Source: Gilliamella sp. wkB108
GTDB lineage: Bacteria > Pseudomonadota > Gammaproteobacteria > Enterobacterales > Orbaceae
Reading direction: 5' to 3'
Assembly: GCF_001690195.1 (NCBI RefSeq)
Contig: NZ_LZGM01000073.1
Location: 20,875-84,874, forward strand
Length of the DNA stretch: 64,000 nucleotides
A program made the position numbers and the translations under genes. A model generated the notes under the pieces. That model did no database searches and was not told the DNA's origin. It saw only the letters and a program-made list of their open reading frames with translations. This document shows, one piece after another, positions 51,782-60,379 of this stretch (position 1 is its first letter; each line of letters opens with the position of its first letter).

Positions 51782-52315
51782 AGTTATGGTGGTGGGCTGG
51801 AATACAGTTGTGATTTGGTGGATATGATATCACGGTAGGCAATCATATCGAGTTAACCGGAGCGGTGATAGCTTCAGAAGCAGATGATAAAACCCGTAAT
51901 CGTTTAGAAACAGGAACGATAGGCTTTAGTGATATTAAAAACAAGGCGGAATATAATGTAAGCAGTATTTCGGTGTCAGGAGGAGCGAGTTATGGCAATC
52001 AAGGAGATAGTGGCGGATCGAACAAGTTAACACCGACAAGCAACAAGCCATCGGTGTATTAACATGGAGATAAATCATCAAATATCACCCACTCGGCGAT
52101 ATCGGAAGGCGAATTAATCGTTCGTGATAAAGAGGGACAAAAACAAGATATCAATCAATTAAGTCATGATACTGATAATGTGCATCAAAAACTCAAACCA
52201 ACTTTTGACAAAGAGAAAGAGCAACGAAAACAAGATATCGTAACGGGGCTGAAAGATTTAGCCGCACAATTAAAACAACTGGAGAAAAACCTTAACAAGG
52301 ATGCGGTATTTACAT
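51782..52315 (+). pseudogene. CdiA/FhaB-type haemagglutinin remnant
   Basis: Three pieces of one large adhesin/contact-toxin reading frame are visible. First SYGGGLEYS, then after a 1-base frameshift (about 51813) [20 protein letters not shown] and [19 protein letters not shown], then after a TAA at 52060 in the same frame [20 protein letters not shown] and [20 protein letters not shown]. These are typical of the pretoxin haemagglutinin region of CdiA or filamentous haemagglutinin. Frameshift, stop and missing ends make it a pseudogene. No cdiB or intact immunity gene lies in the window. Confidence 0.85.
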
Positions 52316-52453
52316 CTATATGAGAAATTTTGTGTAACAAATTCCTGCAATGAAACCGATCACAAGTAACAGTAGTAAAACGCTTTTTTTGGAACGTTTT
52401 AATGCTCTATTTATAGGTAATTGGTTAAATGAGAAGCTTTTTTTATTAGCCAT
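52316..52453 (-). CDS. Small membrane protein at the end of the mad operon (45 aa)
   Basis: This frame ([20 protein letters not shown], then [20 protein letters not shown]) encodes a 45-residue protein with a basic N-terminus and one membrane helix. Its ATG overlaps the bioY stop by 8 bp, with GAGGAAAA just upstream, so it is probably translated as the last cistron of the operon. The family is unknown to me. The gene ends exactly where the CdiA-like remnant begins. It could be a small partner of BioY or MadLM, or an accidental frame. Confidence 0.5.
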   Translation of the reverse strand: MANKKSFSFNQLPINRALKRSKKSVLLLLLVIGFIAGICYTKFLI

Positions 52454-53027
52454 GTTTTTTCCTCAAAATAAGTTTTAAACCGATTGGATATAGACATTTA
52501 TACCAAAGAATGACAAACAACGTATTTATCATTATTACTGGAATAAAAGGAACAATTCCCATTGATAGTATTTGTGTCCAAGAGAATGTTGGTCTCGTCA
52601 TTGCGTAAAATACAAAAATGCCGATTGAAAAAAATAATACTTGACTGAATATACTTTGTTTAAATAATGATTGAACACTTTTATTTGGAGTATTTACACC
52701 CATTAAAATAACAAAAGGTATTAATCCAAGCTGAAATCCACCCATAGTATTTGTAAAAAAATGAATTCCTTGAGTATTATATGAAAATAAAGGGCAGGGT
52801 ATTAGACCAAGTAAAAAGTATAATAATACCGCTACACAACCATATCTGTTATGAAGTGTAACGCCAATGAATAAAACGATAATAAATTGAATATTCAAAG
52901 GAATGATAGAATTTACAGGGAGTAAGATATCATAACTAGCGCTCAGTAATAATGAAAAAACTATAATAAAAAGACATTTAATTATTATATCCATAGAATT
53001 AAATGTCATTTTTAAATTCCACTCCAT
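52446..53027 (-). CDS. bioY: BioY-like biotin transporter
   Basis: This 193-residue protein has about six membrane helices and the BioY motif series: IPLNIQFIIVLFIGVTL near 42 and FFTNTMGGFQLGLIPF near 90. BioY is the S component of biotin ECF transporters and can act alone. Placed 4 bp after madM, it would bring in the biotin that MadF carries. The start is uncertain: ATGs at 53027 and 53009 both lack a perfect ribosome site. BioM/N-type energising genes are not present here. Confidence 0.8.
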   Translation of the reverse strand: MEWNLKMTFNSMDIIIKCLFIIVFSLLLSASYDILLPVNSIIPLNIQFIIVLFIGVTLHNRYGCVAVLLYFLLGLIPCPLFSYNTQGIHFFTNTMGGFQLGLIPFVILMGVNTPNKSVQSLFKQSIFSQVLFFSIGIFVFYAMTRPTFSWTQILSMGIVPFIPVIMINTLFVILWYKCLYPIGLKLILRKKHG

Positions 53028-53031
53028 TACT

Positions 53032-53799
53032 TTAAATAATTAAATTAGTTATTAAATAAAGTATCGATGGACACATTAAACAACCAAAACCGGTATAAAA
53101 TGTTGCGACCACTGCTCCATAAGGCACAAGTCGAGGATCAGTTGCTGCTAATCCTGCTAGCGTACCACTTGATGTACCCATTAATCCGCCATAAACCATT
53201 GCACCTTGTGGATTGGTTACACCAAAAATTTTGGCGATAAAAGGAGTTGCTATCATCACAAATATTGATTTGACAATACCAGCGGCTATACTTAAAGCTA
53301 TAATATCTGAACCAACATTTAATGCTGTTCCAGTCACTGGACCTACAATAAAAGTAACTGCTCCAGCTCCTATTGTTGCCACCTCTCTAGCATCCCTATA
53401 CCCAAAACAATAAGCAACAACAGCACCAATGACAAAAGCACCTATAATACCAACAAACATTGAAACGGCACCTGAAAGACCTGCTTTTTTTAGTTCTTCA
53501 AATCTCGCTCCAAATCCAGTTGATACTATGGCATAGTCTCTCAACATTGCCCCACCCATAACGGCAAAACCAGAGAACATTGGGATATTTGATATACCTT
53601 TTTGCCCTCCTGTTATACTTCCACCAATATAAGCTAAAATTAATCCTGCACTAATCGCAATGGCTGAGCTAGCAATTCTTCCTTTCGTCACTTTTTTGGA
53701 TATAAATGAGGAGATCCACATAATTAATCCGACAATCAAGAATGTCATTACAAAACCATTATTGATAAAAATGGTCTGTATTATTTTTAAAATATCCAT
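53032..53799 (-). CDS. madM: MadM, malonate transporter large subunit
   Basis: This 255-residue inner-membrane protein has about eight helices and matches the MadM family, including the internal FSGFAVMGGAMLRDYAIVST and SSGTLAGLAATDPRLVPYGA. MadL and MadM together form a malonate/Na+ symporter in Malonomonas. It lies 12 bp after madL. Confidence 0.93.
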   Translation of the reverse strand: MDILKIIQTIFINNGFVMTFLIVGLIMWISSFISKKVTKGRIASSAIAISAGLILAYIGGSITGGQKGISNIPMFSGFAVMGGAMLRDYAIVSTGFGARFEELKKAGLSGAVSMFVGIIGAFVIGAVVAYCFGYRDAREVATIGAGAVTFIVGPVTGTALNVGSDIIALSIAAGIVKSIFVMIATPFIAKIFGVTNPQGAMVYGGLMGTSSGTLAGLAATDPRLVPYGAVVATFYTGFGCLMCPSILYLITNLII

Positions 53800-53811
53800 A
53801 TGCTTATCTCG

Positions 53812-54213
53812 CTATTTTGACTTATTTGATTCAGCTAATTCAGCTTCCCAGTTCTCATTGACTGTGGCTAATTTAGTAATAACTCTAATTAAAGGCCAAA
53901 GTAATGCGCAACCGAGTGTACCGGCAGTAAATGCCATTAGCCCACCAGAAACAGCCGCGTAAACATTTTGGATAGCTGACATAGCTACAACAATAGGTAT
54001 ATACATTGAAGACCAGAAGGTAATTCCTGATATAGTTGCAGGTTTCATCCAGCCTTTTTTTCTAAAATATTCATTACATGCCATGAGTAAAATCATAGCA
54101 AATCCAACTCCTCCAATATCAGCAGGGATCCCTAAGAGATGCCCAAGAATAGTGCCGAGTAAAACACCAACAAACATACAGAAACTTAATAAAGCTAGGC
54201 CATAAATAATCAT
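53812..54213 (-). CDS. madL: MadL, malonate transporter small subunit
   Basis: This 133-residue inner-membrane protein has about four helices and the MadL start MIIYGLALLSFCMFVGVLLG. I choose the ATG at 54213, with GGGAGATCCAC upstream; an earlier ATG 33 bp away adds unconserved residues. It pairs with MadM for malonate import. Confidence 0.93.
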   Translation of the reverse strand: MIIYGLALLSFCMFVGVLLGTILGHLLGIPADIGGVGFAMILLMACNEYFRKKGWMKPATISGITFWSSMYIPIVVAMSAIQNVYAAVSGGLMAFTAGTLGCALLWPLIRVITKLATVNENWEAELAESNKSK

Positions 54214-54261
54214 GTGGATCTCCCTATAGAGATTGCATAAATGCAATCTCTATTTTCAGTA

Positions 54262-54474
54262 TTACTCAACAATAAGAATGATATCGCCACTACTTAATCT
54301 AACACCAACTTCAGCTTTGATTTCTTTTACAATACCGTCAGCAGGTGCAGGAAGTGGATTTTTCATTTTCATTGCTTCCATAATTGCAACTTCTTGGTTT
54401 TTCTTAACAGAATCGCCGACTTTAACTTTATACTCGACAATTTTTCCCGGCATTTTAGCTTTTAATTCAGTCAT
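54262..54474 (-). CDS. madF: MadF, biotin carrier protein
   Basis: This 70-residue single biotinyl domain has the modified lysine in EAMKMKN (Lys36) and an otherwise standard fold. It accepts the carboxyl group from MadC/MadD and carries it to MadB. BirA from the same operon should attach the biotin. A GGAG site lies 6-8 bases before the ATG. Confidence 0.95.
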   Translation of the reverse strand: MTELKAKMPGKIVEYKVKVGDSVKKNQEVAIMEAMKMKNPLPAPADGIVKEIKAEVGVRLSSGDIILIVE

Positions 54475-54518
54475 TTTTAGCTCCTTTATAGTTCAGTTAA
54501 TAAAATGTTAATTACGAT

Positions 54519-55253
54519 TTATATGTTTAAATCTAGATATACAGACTCTCTAGATAATAAAGAAATATCATTTATCGATTTACCCAAAAGCGTTTTGCTA
54601 TCACTACATAACTCTTTTAATGAAATACCATATCCATTAGAAAGATCGACTTCTGGATCAATACGTAACTTATTTTCTTTTTCTATTGCATGGATGTTAT
54701 CCAATAGAAAATGTAGTTTATTTATGTTGTTGTTTGTGAAATGAGTAAATGACAAAATAATATCGAGATCGGAATCATCATGAATATAGTGATAGCCAGT
54801 GACTATCTCTAATGCAGTTGATCCCCAAATACCGATCTTCACATCATTTTGATGTTGAAGTATGAGATTCTTTAATGTCTTCATTACACGATTTGAGGTA
54901 TAGTCTTGAGCATGCTCAATTACAATTTGAGTCACGTCATAAGGTGTAATGACATTGATAATCTCATTATTATCAGCATAATCTGCGATTTTTATTCGCC
55001 CTTGTTCATTTCGATGCCAAGAGGAAAAGGCAATAGCAACAGTTCCAGTTGGTGTTCGTTCATCTTTACGTCTTACTATGGCAGGAATTGAGTCAAAATA
55101 AGGTTGCGATAAATAACGTTGTTCATCTTGGTTCTCATCAGGTAGTAAAAGAGATTGATAAAATTTATTATCTCTCTGTGTTACACATAAGTTGTTTAAT
55201 ATTCTTTCCCGACCTTCACGGCTTATTTCTACTAGCATATGTCTTTTATACAT
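54519..55253 (-). CDS. mdcG: MdcG-type phosphoribosyl-dephospho-CoA transferase
   Basis: This 244-residue protein fits the MdcG/CitX-type nucleotidyltransferases that attach the 2'-(5''-phosphoribosyl)-3'-dephospho-CoA group to the malonate ACP. It has a GS...D.D site (WGSTALEIVTGY, then DSDLDI) near residues 143-166 and a conserved N-terminal HMLVEIS. By position it corresponds to madK of Malonomonas. It begins 4 bp after madH. The partner enzyme that makes the precursor (MdcB/CitG) is not seen in this window. Confidence 0.85.
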   Translation of the reverse strand: MYKRHMLVEISREGRERILNNLCVTQRDNKFYQSLLLPDENQDEQRYLSQPYFDSIPAIVRRKDERTPTGTVAIAFSSWHRNEQGRIKIADYADNNEIINVITPYDVTQIVIEHAQDYTSNRVMKTLKNLILQHQNDVKIGIWGSTALEIVTGYHYIHDDSDLDIILSFTHFTNNNINKLHFLLDNIHAIEKENKLRIDPEVDLSNGYGISLKELCSDSKTLLGKSINDISLLSRESVYLDLNI

Positions 55254-55257
55254 AATG

Positions 55258-56358
55258 TTAGTTCCCCTTTATCCATGCTGGGTCTTGTTTTGAACTAGAT
55301 TGCATTTGTAATTGGGCTTCAATTATTGAATCAAATAATCTTGTTTTTTCAGGACCTTTAATTACAGCAATAGCAGAGAAGTTTTGATAATCTTCAACTA
55401 CTGATGGAAAATAGGTTAATTCTGTGGCGTCGGTATTAAATTTTATATGTGGACTTATTTTTACCACTCTTCCTTTTATACGTAAGATTGTTCTTGCTAC
55501 ACGGCTTATTGTTTCTATTGTTGGAAAGGTTGTTCCCGTAACATATACTTCATACTCCGGATTAGTTCTTTTTCTTTGATAGGATATAATTTTCCCTTCT
55601 CTATTACAGACGTGTCCTTTTGAACTAATAGGGAAACTATCTGCTAAAGGTAATCCTCCTGCTAACATTTCATGGTACTGTCCACCGATTGGTGATGGGA
55701 TCATGGATATATCATCGCGTAAAGGAATGCCGTCTAGAGTTAACCAACCAAATTCTTGGCAACCATAAAGATCATGAATTTGCCAACCATATTGACTTGC
55801 CAATTCGATTAATTCCAATTTCAAAGGTGTGCCAGCACAAAGTACGATACAATCACGAGGAAGCAGTTCATAAAAACCTAATGAGGCGGCATCGATTAAT
55901 GTTGAATAGATAAAACTAGATTCTCCAATAATGAATTTAGGTTTATCTTCACATAATGAAAGAATGAAAGCATCTCTTCCCGATCTTTTTAGAAAGTTCC
56001 AAGAAATTCCAACTGATCGTAGTGCGTTAGCACTAAAAACGTTGACTAAAGGAGCATAAGTAATAAGCGCATGATCGCCTCGTTTACCTCCAACTTGTGC
56101 CATAATTTTTTCAGCTACTAATTGACGTTGCTGAAGTTCAGGCTCTGTTACTCCAACAATATTTTGGAAGGCACTTGAGCCTGTTGTGAATGTGATGTAA
56201 CTAAAATTGAAAGGCGTATGAACTTCTTCAATAACATGTGCTGCTGTTGCCCCTGCAATGCCTTTATCGGAGAGTGTCCGTTTGGGCATATCTTGCAAGG
56301 TTGGCGCAGAATCAATATCATCGACAATAGTTTTCAAACTGTTTAATAATATGTTCAT
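55258..56358 (-). CDS. madH: MadH-like ACP:acetate ligase
   Basis: This 366-residue protein lies at the madH position between madD and the mdcG homologue. It has adenylate-forming-enzyme-like traits: FTTGSSAFQNI near 60 and YGCQEFGWLTLDGIPLRDD near 200. MadH activates acetate and loads it on the ACP thiol, which starts the catalytic cycle. I use the ATG at 56358 with AAGGAAGG upstream; the earlier start adds ten unconserved residues. Function rests mainly on position. Confidence 0.7.
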   Translation of the reverse strand: MNILLNSLKTIVDDIDSAPTLQDMPKRTLSDKGIAGATAAHVIEEVHTPFNFSYITFTTGSSAFQNIVGVTEPELQQRQLVAEKIMAQVGGKRGDHALITYAPLVNVFSANALRSVGISWNFLKRSGRDAFILSLCEDKPKFIIGESSFIYSTLIDAASLGFYELLPRDCIVLCAGTPLKLELIELASQYGWQIHDLYGCQEFGWLTLDGIPLRDDISMIPSPIGGQYHEMLAGGLPLADSFPISSKGHVCNREGKIISYQRKRTNPEYEVYVTGTTFPTIETISRVARTILRIKGRVVKISPHIKFNTDATELTYFPSVVEDYQNFSAIAVIKGPEKTRLFDSIIEAQLQMQSSSKQDPAWIKGN

Positions 56359-56429
56359 AGAGGCCTTCCTTATCTTCTTTAAAACCATTTTCTAATTTAA
56401 TAAAAAATCTGATTTTTTAGTGTTGTTAA

Positions 56430-57311
56430 TTAACCGGCTAAATATCGACTTTTTATTGCATTAAATTGTTCATTCATTTTTTGAATAACAACTGGTCTGG
56501 TTGTTCTTCCGCCTCGTTTTTCACCAAGACATCCTCTTCCCCAAGGACCCAAAGCTTCATTGTTTCCTTGTTTTTTTAGCGATTTAACTTCATTAACATG
56601 AGCAATCACTTTTGGACGAATATCACTGATTTGATTAATAATCTCATTGATACCGCCTAATTTTTCGAAAAATTGAGGGCCAGCGGCAAAAACAGGATTT
56701 GATTTTGATAATTCAGTTAGATAGTCGAGATCTAATTTGGTTATGCGTGCAACAGAAGAAACTGGCATTACATGAATCATGGTGCCAAATTCAGGACTCA
56801 TAGATAAAATATGATCTGCTTGTAATCCATGACATAAAAATGCACCGCTAATTGCGCGTCCAACAACTATTGCTACAATTGGATGCCCAGATTTACGAGC
56901 TTCAGCTAATGCTAATTGATATGCACCAGTTGATTTATTCATACCAAAAATTTCTTCTTGTTTTCCTGGTCCATTACCCGGAGTGTCAACAATCAAAATT
57001 AATGGTCTTTTATCTTCTATTGGTTTATCTTTATCAGCTTTAATGGTGGCATAAACAGTTAATGCCATTTTGTAAGCTTCTTCTAAACCTATAACCCCAG
57101 CATAAACTACCGGAAATTTTTCATTAGCCGCCATGGCGTCATTAGCAATTACGGTACAGATTTTGTTATCTAACATTGCAGTTCCAATAACTGCTCCAGG
57201 ACCAAACTCAGTATCTTTAATGCAGAGGTCACCAACAATATTTTCCTGAAAGCTATCTTGATCGATAATAAAATCAATCGCTGCTCGGCCTTGTCCAATT
57301 AGTGTTTCCAT
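56430..57311 (-). CDS. madD: MadD, malonyl-S-ACP:biotin carboxyltransferase subunit
   Basis: This 293-residue crotonase-like protein is the gamma-type subunit: VDTPGNGPGKQEEIFGMNKS near 100 and VVGRAISGAFLCHGLQADHI near 148 are family marks. With MadC it transfers the carboxyl group of malonyl-ACP to the biotin of MadF. It lies 12 bp after madC. Confidence 0.92.
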   Translation of the reverse strand: METLIGQGRAAIDFIIDQDSFQENIVGDLCIKDTEFGPGAVIGTAMLDNKICTVIANDAMAANEKFPVVYAGVIGLEEAYKMALTVYATIKADKDKPIEDKRPLILIVDTPGNGPGKQEEIFGMNKSTGAYQLALAEARKSGHPIVAIVVGRAISGAFLCHGLQADHILSMSPEFGTMIHVMPVSSVARITKLDLDYLTELSKSNPVFAAGPQFFEKLGGINEIINQISDIRPKVIAHVNEVKSLKKQGNNEALGPWGRGCLGEKRGGRTTRPVVIQKMNEQFNAIKSRYLAG

Positions 57312-57323
57312 CAGGTTTCTCCA

Positions 57324-58304
57324 TTAAAATTTATAAGGTTCTAAACTATCAATATCTAATTTTTTAACCTGATTAAGAAAATCAGTTACCGTCATTTCAA
57401 TTAATTCATCTGGATTGTCGTTATTTGCATATTTCCATACATCAACGGAATCTTTTGGTTTAAGGTCTATCGATAGTTTTACACATTTAAGTTGTTTTTT
57501 GACAAGCTCTTCAGAACCAATTCGTCGCAGTTTTTCGATATCATTCATAGTTAGATTTAAGACACTTTCTAGTTGTGATCTAAATGCTGAAATCTTATCA
57601 TCGACTAAGAAGTTACAATCTTGCATGATATATTTATGCTTACTGCCTGTAGTACGGAAAACAAGAGAGACATCACTGGCATCAAACTCCTCTTTACCCA
57701 TCTCTTGTTCTATTACTTCAGGTCCTGTTAAGCCAACTCGTCCATATTGATTCATGATAATTACATCGGTTGCTGCGGCTACAAACCCCATTCCACCAAA
57801 AGCGCCGATTTTACTGCCAACAAGGGTAATGATAGGAACTTTACCCCGACAGTTTTGAATTTGATCCATTACTTCGGCATGCGCTAATAGTCCTGCATTG
57901 GATTCTTGTAGTCTTACTCCACCGGTTTCAAAAGAGATAACCACTGCTGGACCTTGATTATCTTTGAGATTTGGATGTGTTTTTTTCATTTCATGGTAAG
58001 CTTCTAATGCAAGTCGAATGCTATTAACCATTTTCGCTCCATTAACTTCACCAATCGCACCACCGATAAAACGTCCTTCCATTGAAACAACAAATATTGG
58101 ACGTTTACCAATAAGACCGACACCTGTTACCATTCCGTCATCAAATTCAACGGCTTCACCTAAAACCGGTAGATGCGGGCTTTCAAGTTTATCCATTGGT
58201 GAGGCTAATTCAGTAAATGTTCCTTTATCAACAATACCGAAAGCACGTTGTCGAGCGGTTGAACCTAAAAAACTGTTATTTTGAAGATTATCCCATTTTG
58301 ACAT
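57324..58304 (-). CDS. madC: MadC, malonyl-S-ACP:biotin carboxyltransferase subunit
   Basis: This 326-residue protein is the beta-type subunit of the carboxyltransferase: family motifs VVISFETGGVRLQESNAGLL near 126 and GSKIGAFGGMGFVAAATDVI near 166. It forms a heterodimer with MadD and is homologous to MdcD of the biotin-independent enzyme and to acetyl-CoA carboxylase beta subunits. Confidence 0.93.
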   Translation of the reverse strand: MSKWDNLQNNSFLGSTARQRAFGIVDKGTFTELASPMDKLESPHLPVLGEAVEFDDGMVTGVGLIGKRPIFVVSMEGRFIGGAIGEVNGAKMVNSIRLALEAYHEMKKTHPNLKDNQGPAVVISFETGGVRLQESNAGLLAHAEVMDQIQNCRGKVPIITLVGSKIGAFGGMGFVAAATDVIIMNQYGRVGLTGPEVIEQEMGKEEFDASDVSLVFRTTGSKHKYIMQDCNFLVDDKISAFRSQLESVLNLTMNDIEKLRRIGSEELVKKQLKCVKLSIDLKPKDSVDVWKYANNDNPDELIEMTVTDFLNQVKKLDIDSLEPYKF

Positions 58305-58306
58305 TT

Positions 58307-58648
58307 CTATTCTCCTTCCTTACCAGCTGCAGCCAATTCGCCTATCGATTGATATAATCTAAGACTTACAACAGCAGGGGTTGCATTATTGTCATTGATC
58401 TCAAATAAAACATCATGAACACCCGACTCATTAACAAATTTCTGCAATACTTTTTCCCAAACATGTTCAAAACCAGTCACTGGGGTAACAACTTTGAATT
58501 CAGCTTTGTTGCTATTTTTCTTTGGATGAATGAGTACTTCCATATCTCCAGAACCTACTACACCAAAGTGAAAGTCGATATCAATTGGCTCTTTTAACTG
58601 CTCAGCTTTGAACTCAAAATGTAATGTATTTAATGATTTTTTTGTCAT
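58307..58648 (-). CDS. madE: MadE, malonate decarboxylase acyl carrier protein
   Basis: This 113-residue protein is the ACP delta subunit. The GVVGSGDMEVLI segment holds the serine (Ser33) that should carry the phosphoribosyl-dephospho-CoA arm. It is 2 bp upstream of madC and 18 bp downstream of madA. Confidence 0.92.
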   Translation of the reverse strand: MTKKSLNTLHFEFKAEQLKEPIDIDFHFGVVGSGDMEVLIHPKKNSNKAEFKVVTPVTGFEHVWEKVLQKFVNESGVHDVLFEINDNNATPAVVSLRLYQSIGELAAAGKEGE

Positions 58649-58666
58649 ATCAATTTCTCCAATTTC

Positions 58667-60334
58667 TTACCAGCTATGATATCGTTTCGGTGGTTGATAT
58701 AAGCCACCTGACCAATCAACTAGCTCACGTATATTTTTTGCTGCCAGAATTGAGCGATTCGCTTTATTTCTATCTATTCCTAAATCTTCAGGAGTTTGGA
58801 TAATTCCTTTTTCCCTTAATATTTTGGTGATTTTCGGATCTGCTCTTAATCCTATTTCTGTATAACCTGCGACGCCTTCGATTGCTCTCATTCGTTCTTC
58901 TAATGTTCGACACATATGTAAGTTTGCAATCCCTTCTTCCGAAATGATATGAGTGACATCATCGCCATACGCCATTATTGGTGGTAAGGATAAGTTGGCA
59001 TTTTTTTGTAAACCAAATGCATCTAATTGTTCTACATAAGCAGGTGTCATTTTTTCTAAAAATGTTTCAGCCATTTGAACTACAAGACGTTTACCACGAG
59101 GAATATTTGGTCCTATTTGGCCAGCTTGCGCAGCATATTCAGCGCCACATTTTAGCCATGCATCAGTTGAGTGACGTCGACCTTTTGAGTCACAACCCAT
59201 ATTTGGCGCACCACCAAAACCAGCAACCCTTTTGCTTGTAGCCGTACTACTGTTTCCATATTTATCGATTTGTAAGGTTCCGCCAATAAACATATCAACC
59301 GCATAATGTCCCGCTGTTTGGCAATAAGCACGATTTGAACGCATGCTACCGTCAGTCCCAACGAAGAAAACATCTGGCCGTGCATTACAATATTGTTCCA
59401 TTCCTAATTCACCACCAAATGAATGAATGGTTTTAACCCAACCGCTCTCAATGGCAGGAATCAAAGTTGGATGAGGATTGAGTGCGAAGTGAGAACAACA
59501 TTTTCCTTTTAGACCAAGTTCTTCACCATAAGTAGGCAACATTAATTCAATTGCTGCGGTATAAAATCCGATACCATGGTTAAGGCGTTGAATTCCGTAT
59601 TTAGCATAAATACCTTTTAACGCTATCATGCCCATTAGAATCTGCTGATCGGTAATTAAAGCTGGATCACGGGTGAAGAGAGGTTCTAAATAGAATGGTT
59701 TTGGTGATTCAATGACGATATCAACCCAATCGCTTTGTATGTCAACTCGTTTCACTTTATCGACGATTTTATTAACTTGAGCGATAACAATTCCTTGACT
59801 AAATTTAGTCGCTTCAACTTGTACTGGTGTATCTTCGGTGTTGAATCCAGTGTATAAATTACCTTCTCGATCACCTTCGTAGGCACAAATTAGTGTGACT
59901 TTTGGTGTCAGATCCATGAAATACCGTGCAAATAATTCTAAATAGGTATGGATTGCACCTAATTCGACCTTACCACTATTAATAAATTCAGCGATTTGAG
60001 CGCCTAACGGGCCGCTGTAGGCGAAATCTAATTTTTTAGCTATTCCTTTTTCAAATATTTCAAGGAAAATAGGTAATGAAAGTGCAGATTGCACCATATG
60101 TAAGTTATTTATTTTGCTACTATCGACTTTAGACAAGCATTCAGCTAAGAAATCAGCTTGTTTTTGATTATTTCCCTCTAAATTAATCTTGTCTCCAGGC
60201 CGTATAACAGCTTCTAACAATTTTACTGTATCTGCTGCACTTACTTCTTTGCCATTTTTAATATATGGCATTGCAAGAGACATTCTTTGCAAATATTCAG
60301 TTTTTCTTGTATCCCACTTTTTGTTGCTACTCAT
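58667..60334 (-). CDS. madA: MadA, acetyl-S-ACP:malonate ACP transferase
   Basis: This 555-residue CoA-transferase-like protein swaps acetate for malonate on the ACP, the first step of the cycle. Its family marks include KINLEGNNQKQADFLAECL near 53 and GVAGYTEIGLRADPKI near 488. Length agrees with MdcA/MadA. It starts with ATG and AAGGAG 5-7 bases upstream, 46 bp after birA. Confidence 0.95.
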   Translation of the reverse strand: MSSNKKWDTRKTEYLQRMSLAMPYIKNGKEVSAADTVKLLEAVIRPGDKINLEGNNQKQADFLAECLSKVDSSKINNLHMVQSALSLPIFLEIFEKGIAKKLDFAYSGPLGAQIAEFINSGKVELGAIHTYLELFARYFMDLTPKVTLICAYEGDREGNLYTGFNTEDTPVQVEATKFSQGIVIAQVNKIVDKVKRVDIQSDWVDIVIESPKPFYLEPLFTRDPALITDQQILMGMIALKGIYAKYGIQRLNHGIGFYTAAIELMLPTYGEELGLKGKCCSHFALNPHPTLIPAIESGWVKTIHSFGGELGMEQYCNARPDVFFVGTDGSMRSNRAYCQTAGHYAVDMFIGGTLQIDKYGNSSTATSKRVAGFGGAPNMGCDSKGRRHSTDAWLKCGAEYAAQAGQIGPNIPRGKRLVVQMAETFLEKMTPAYVEQLDAFGLQKNANLSLPPIMAYGDDVTHIISEEGIANLHMCRTLEERMRAIEGVAGYTEIGLRADPKITKILREKGIIQTPEDLGIDRNKANRSILAAKNIRELVDWSGGLYQPPKRYHSW

Positions 60335-60379
60335 TTATTTCTCCTTTTAGTAAAAATGGAGTGCCTGATCTAATTTTGC

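Noticed and set aside
58304..58667. Biotin-independent (Mdc) malonate decarboxylase
   Set aside because: The operon has a biotin carrier, OadB-type pump and MadLM, and no malonyl transacylase mdcH, so it is the Mad type.
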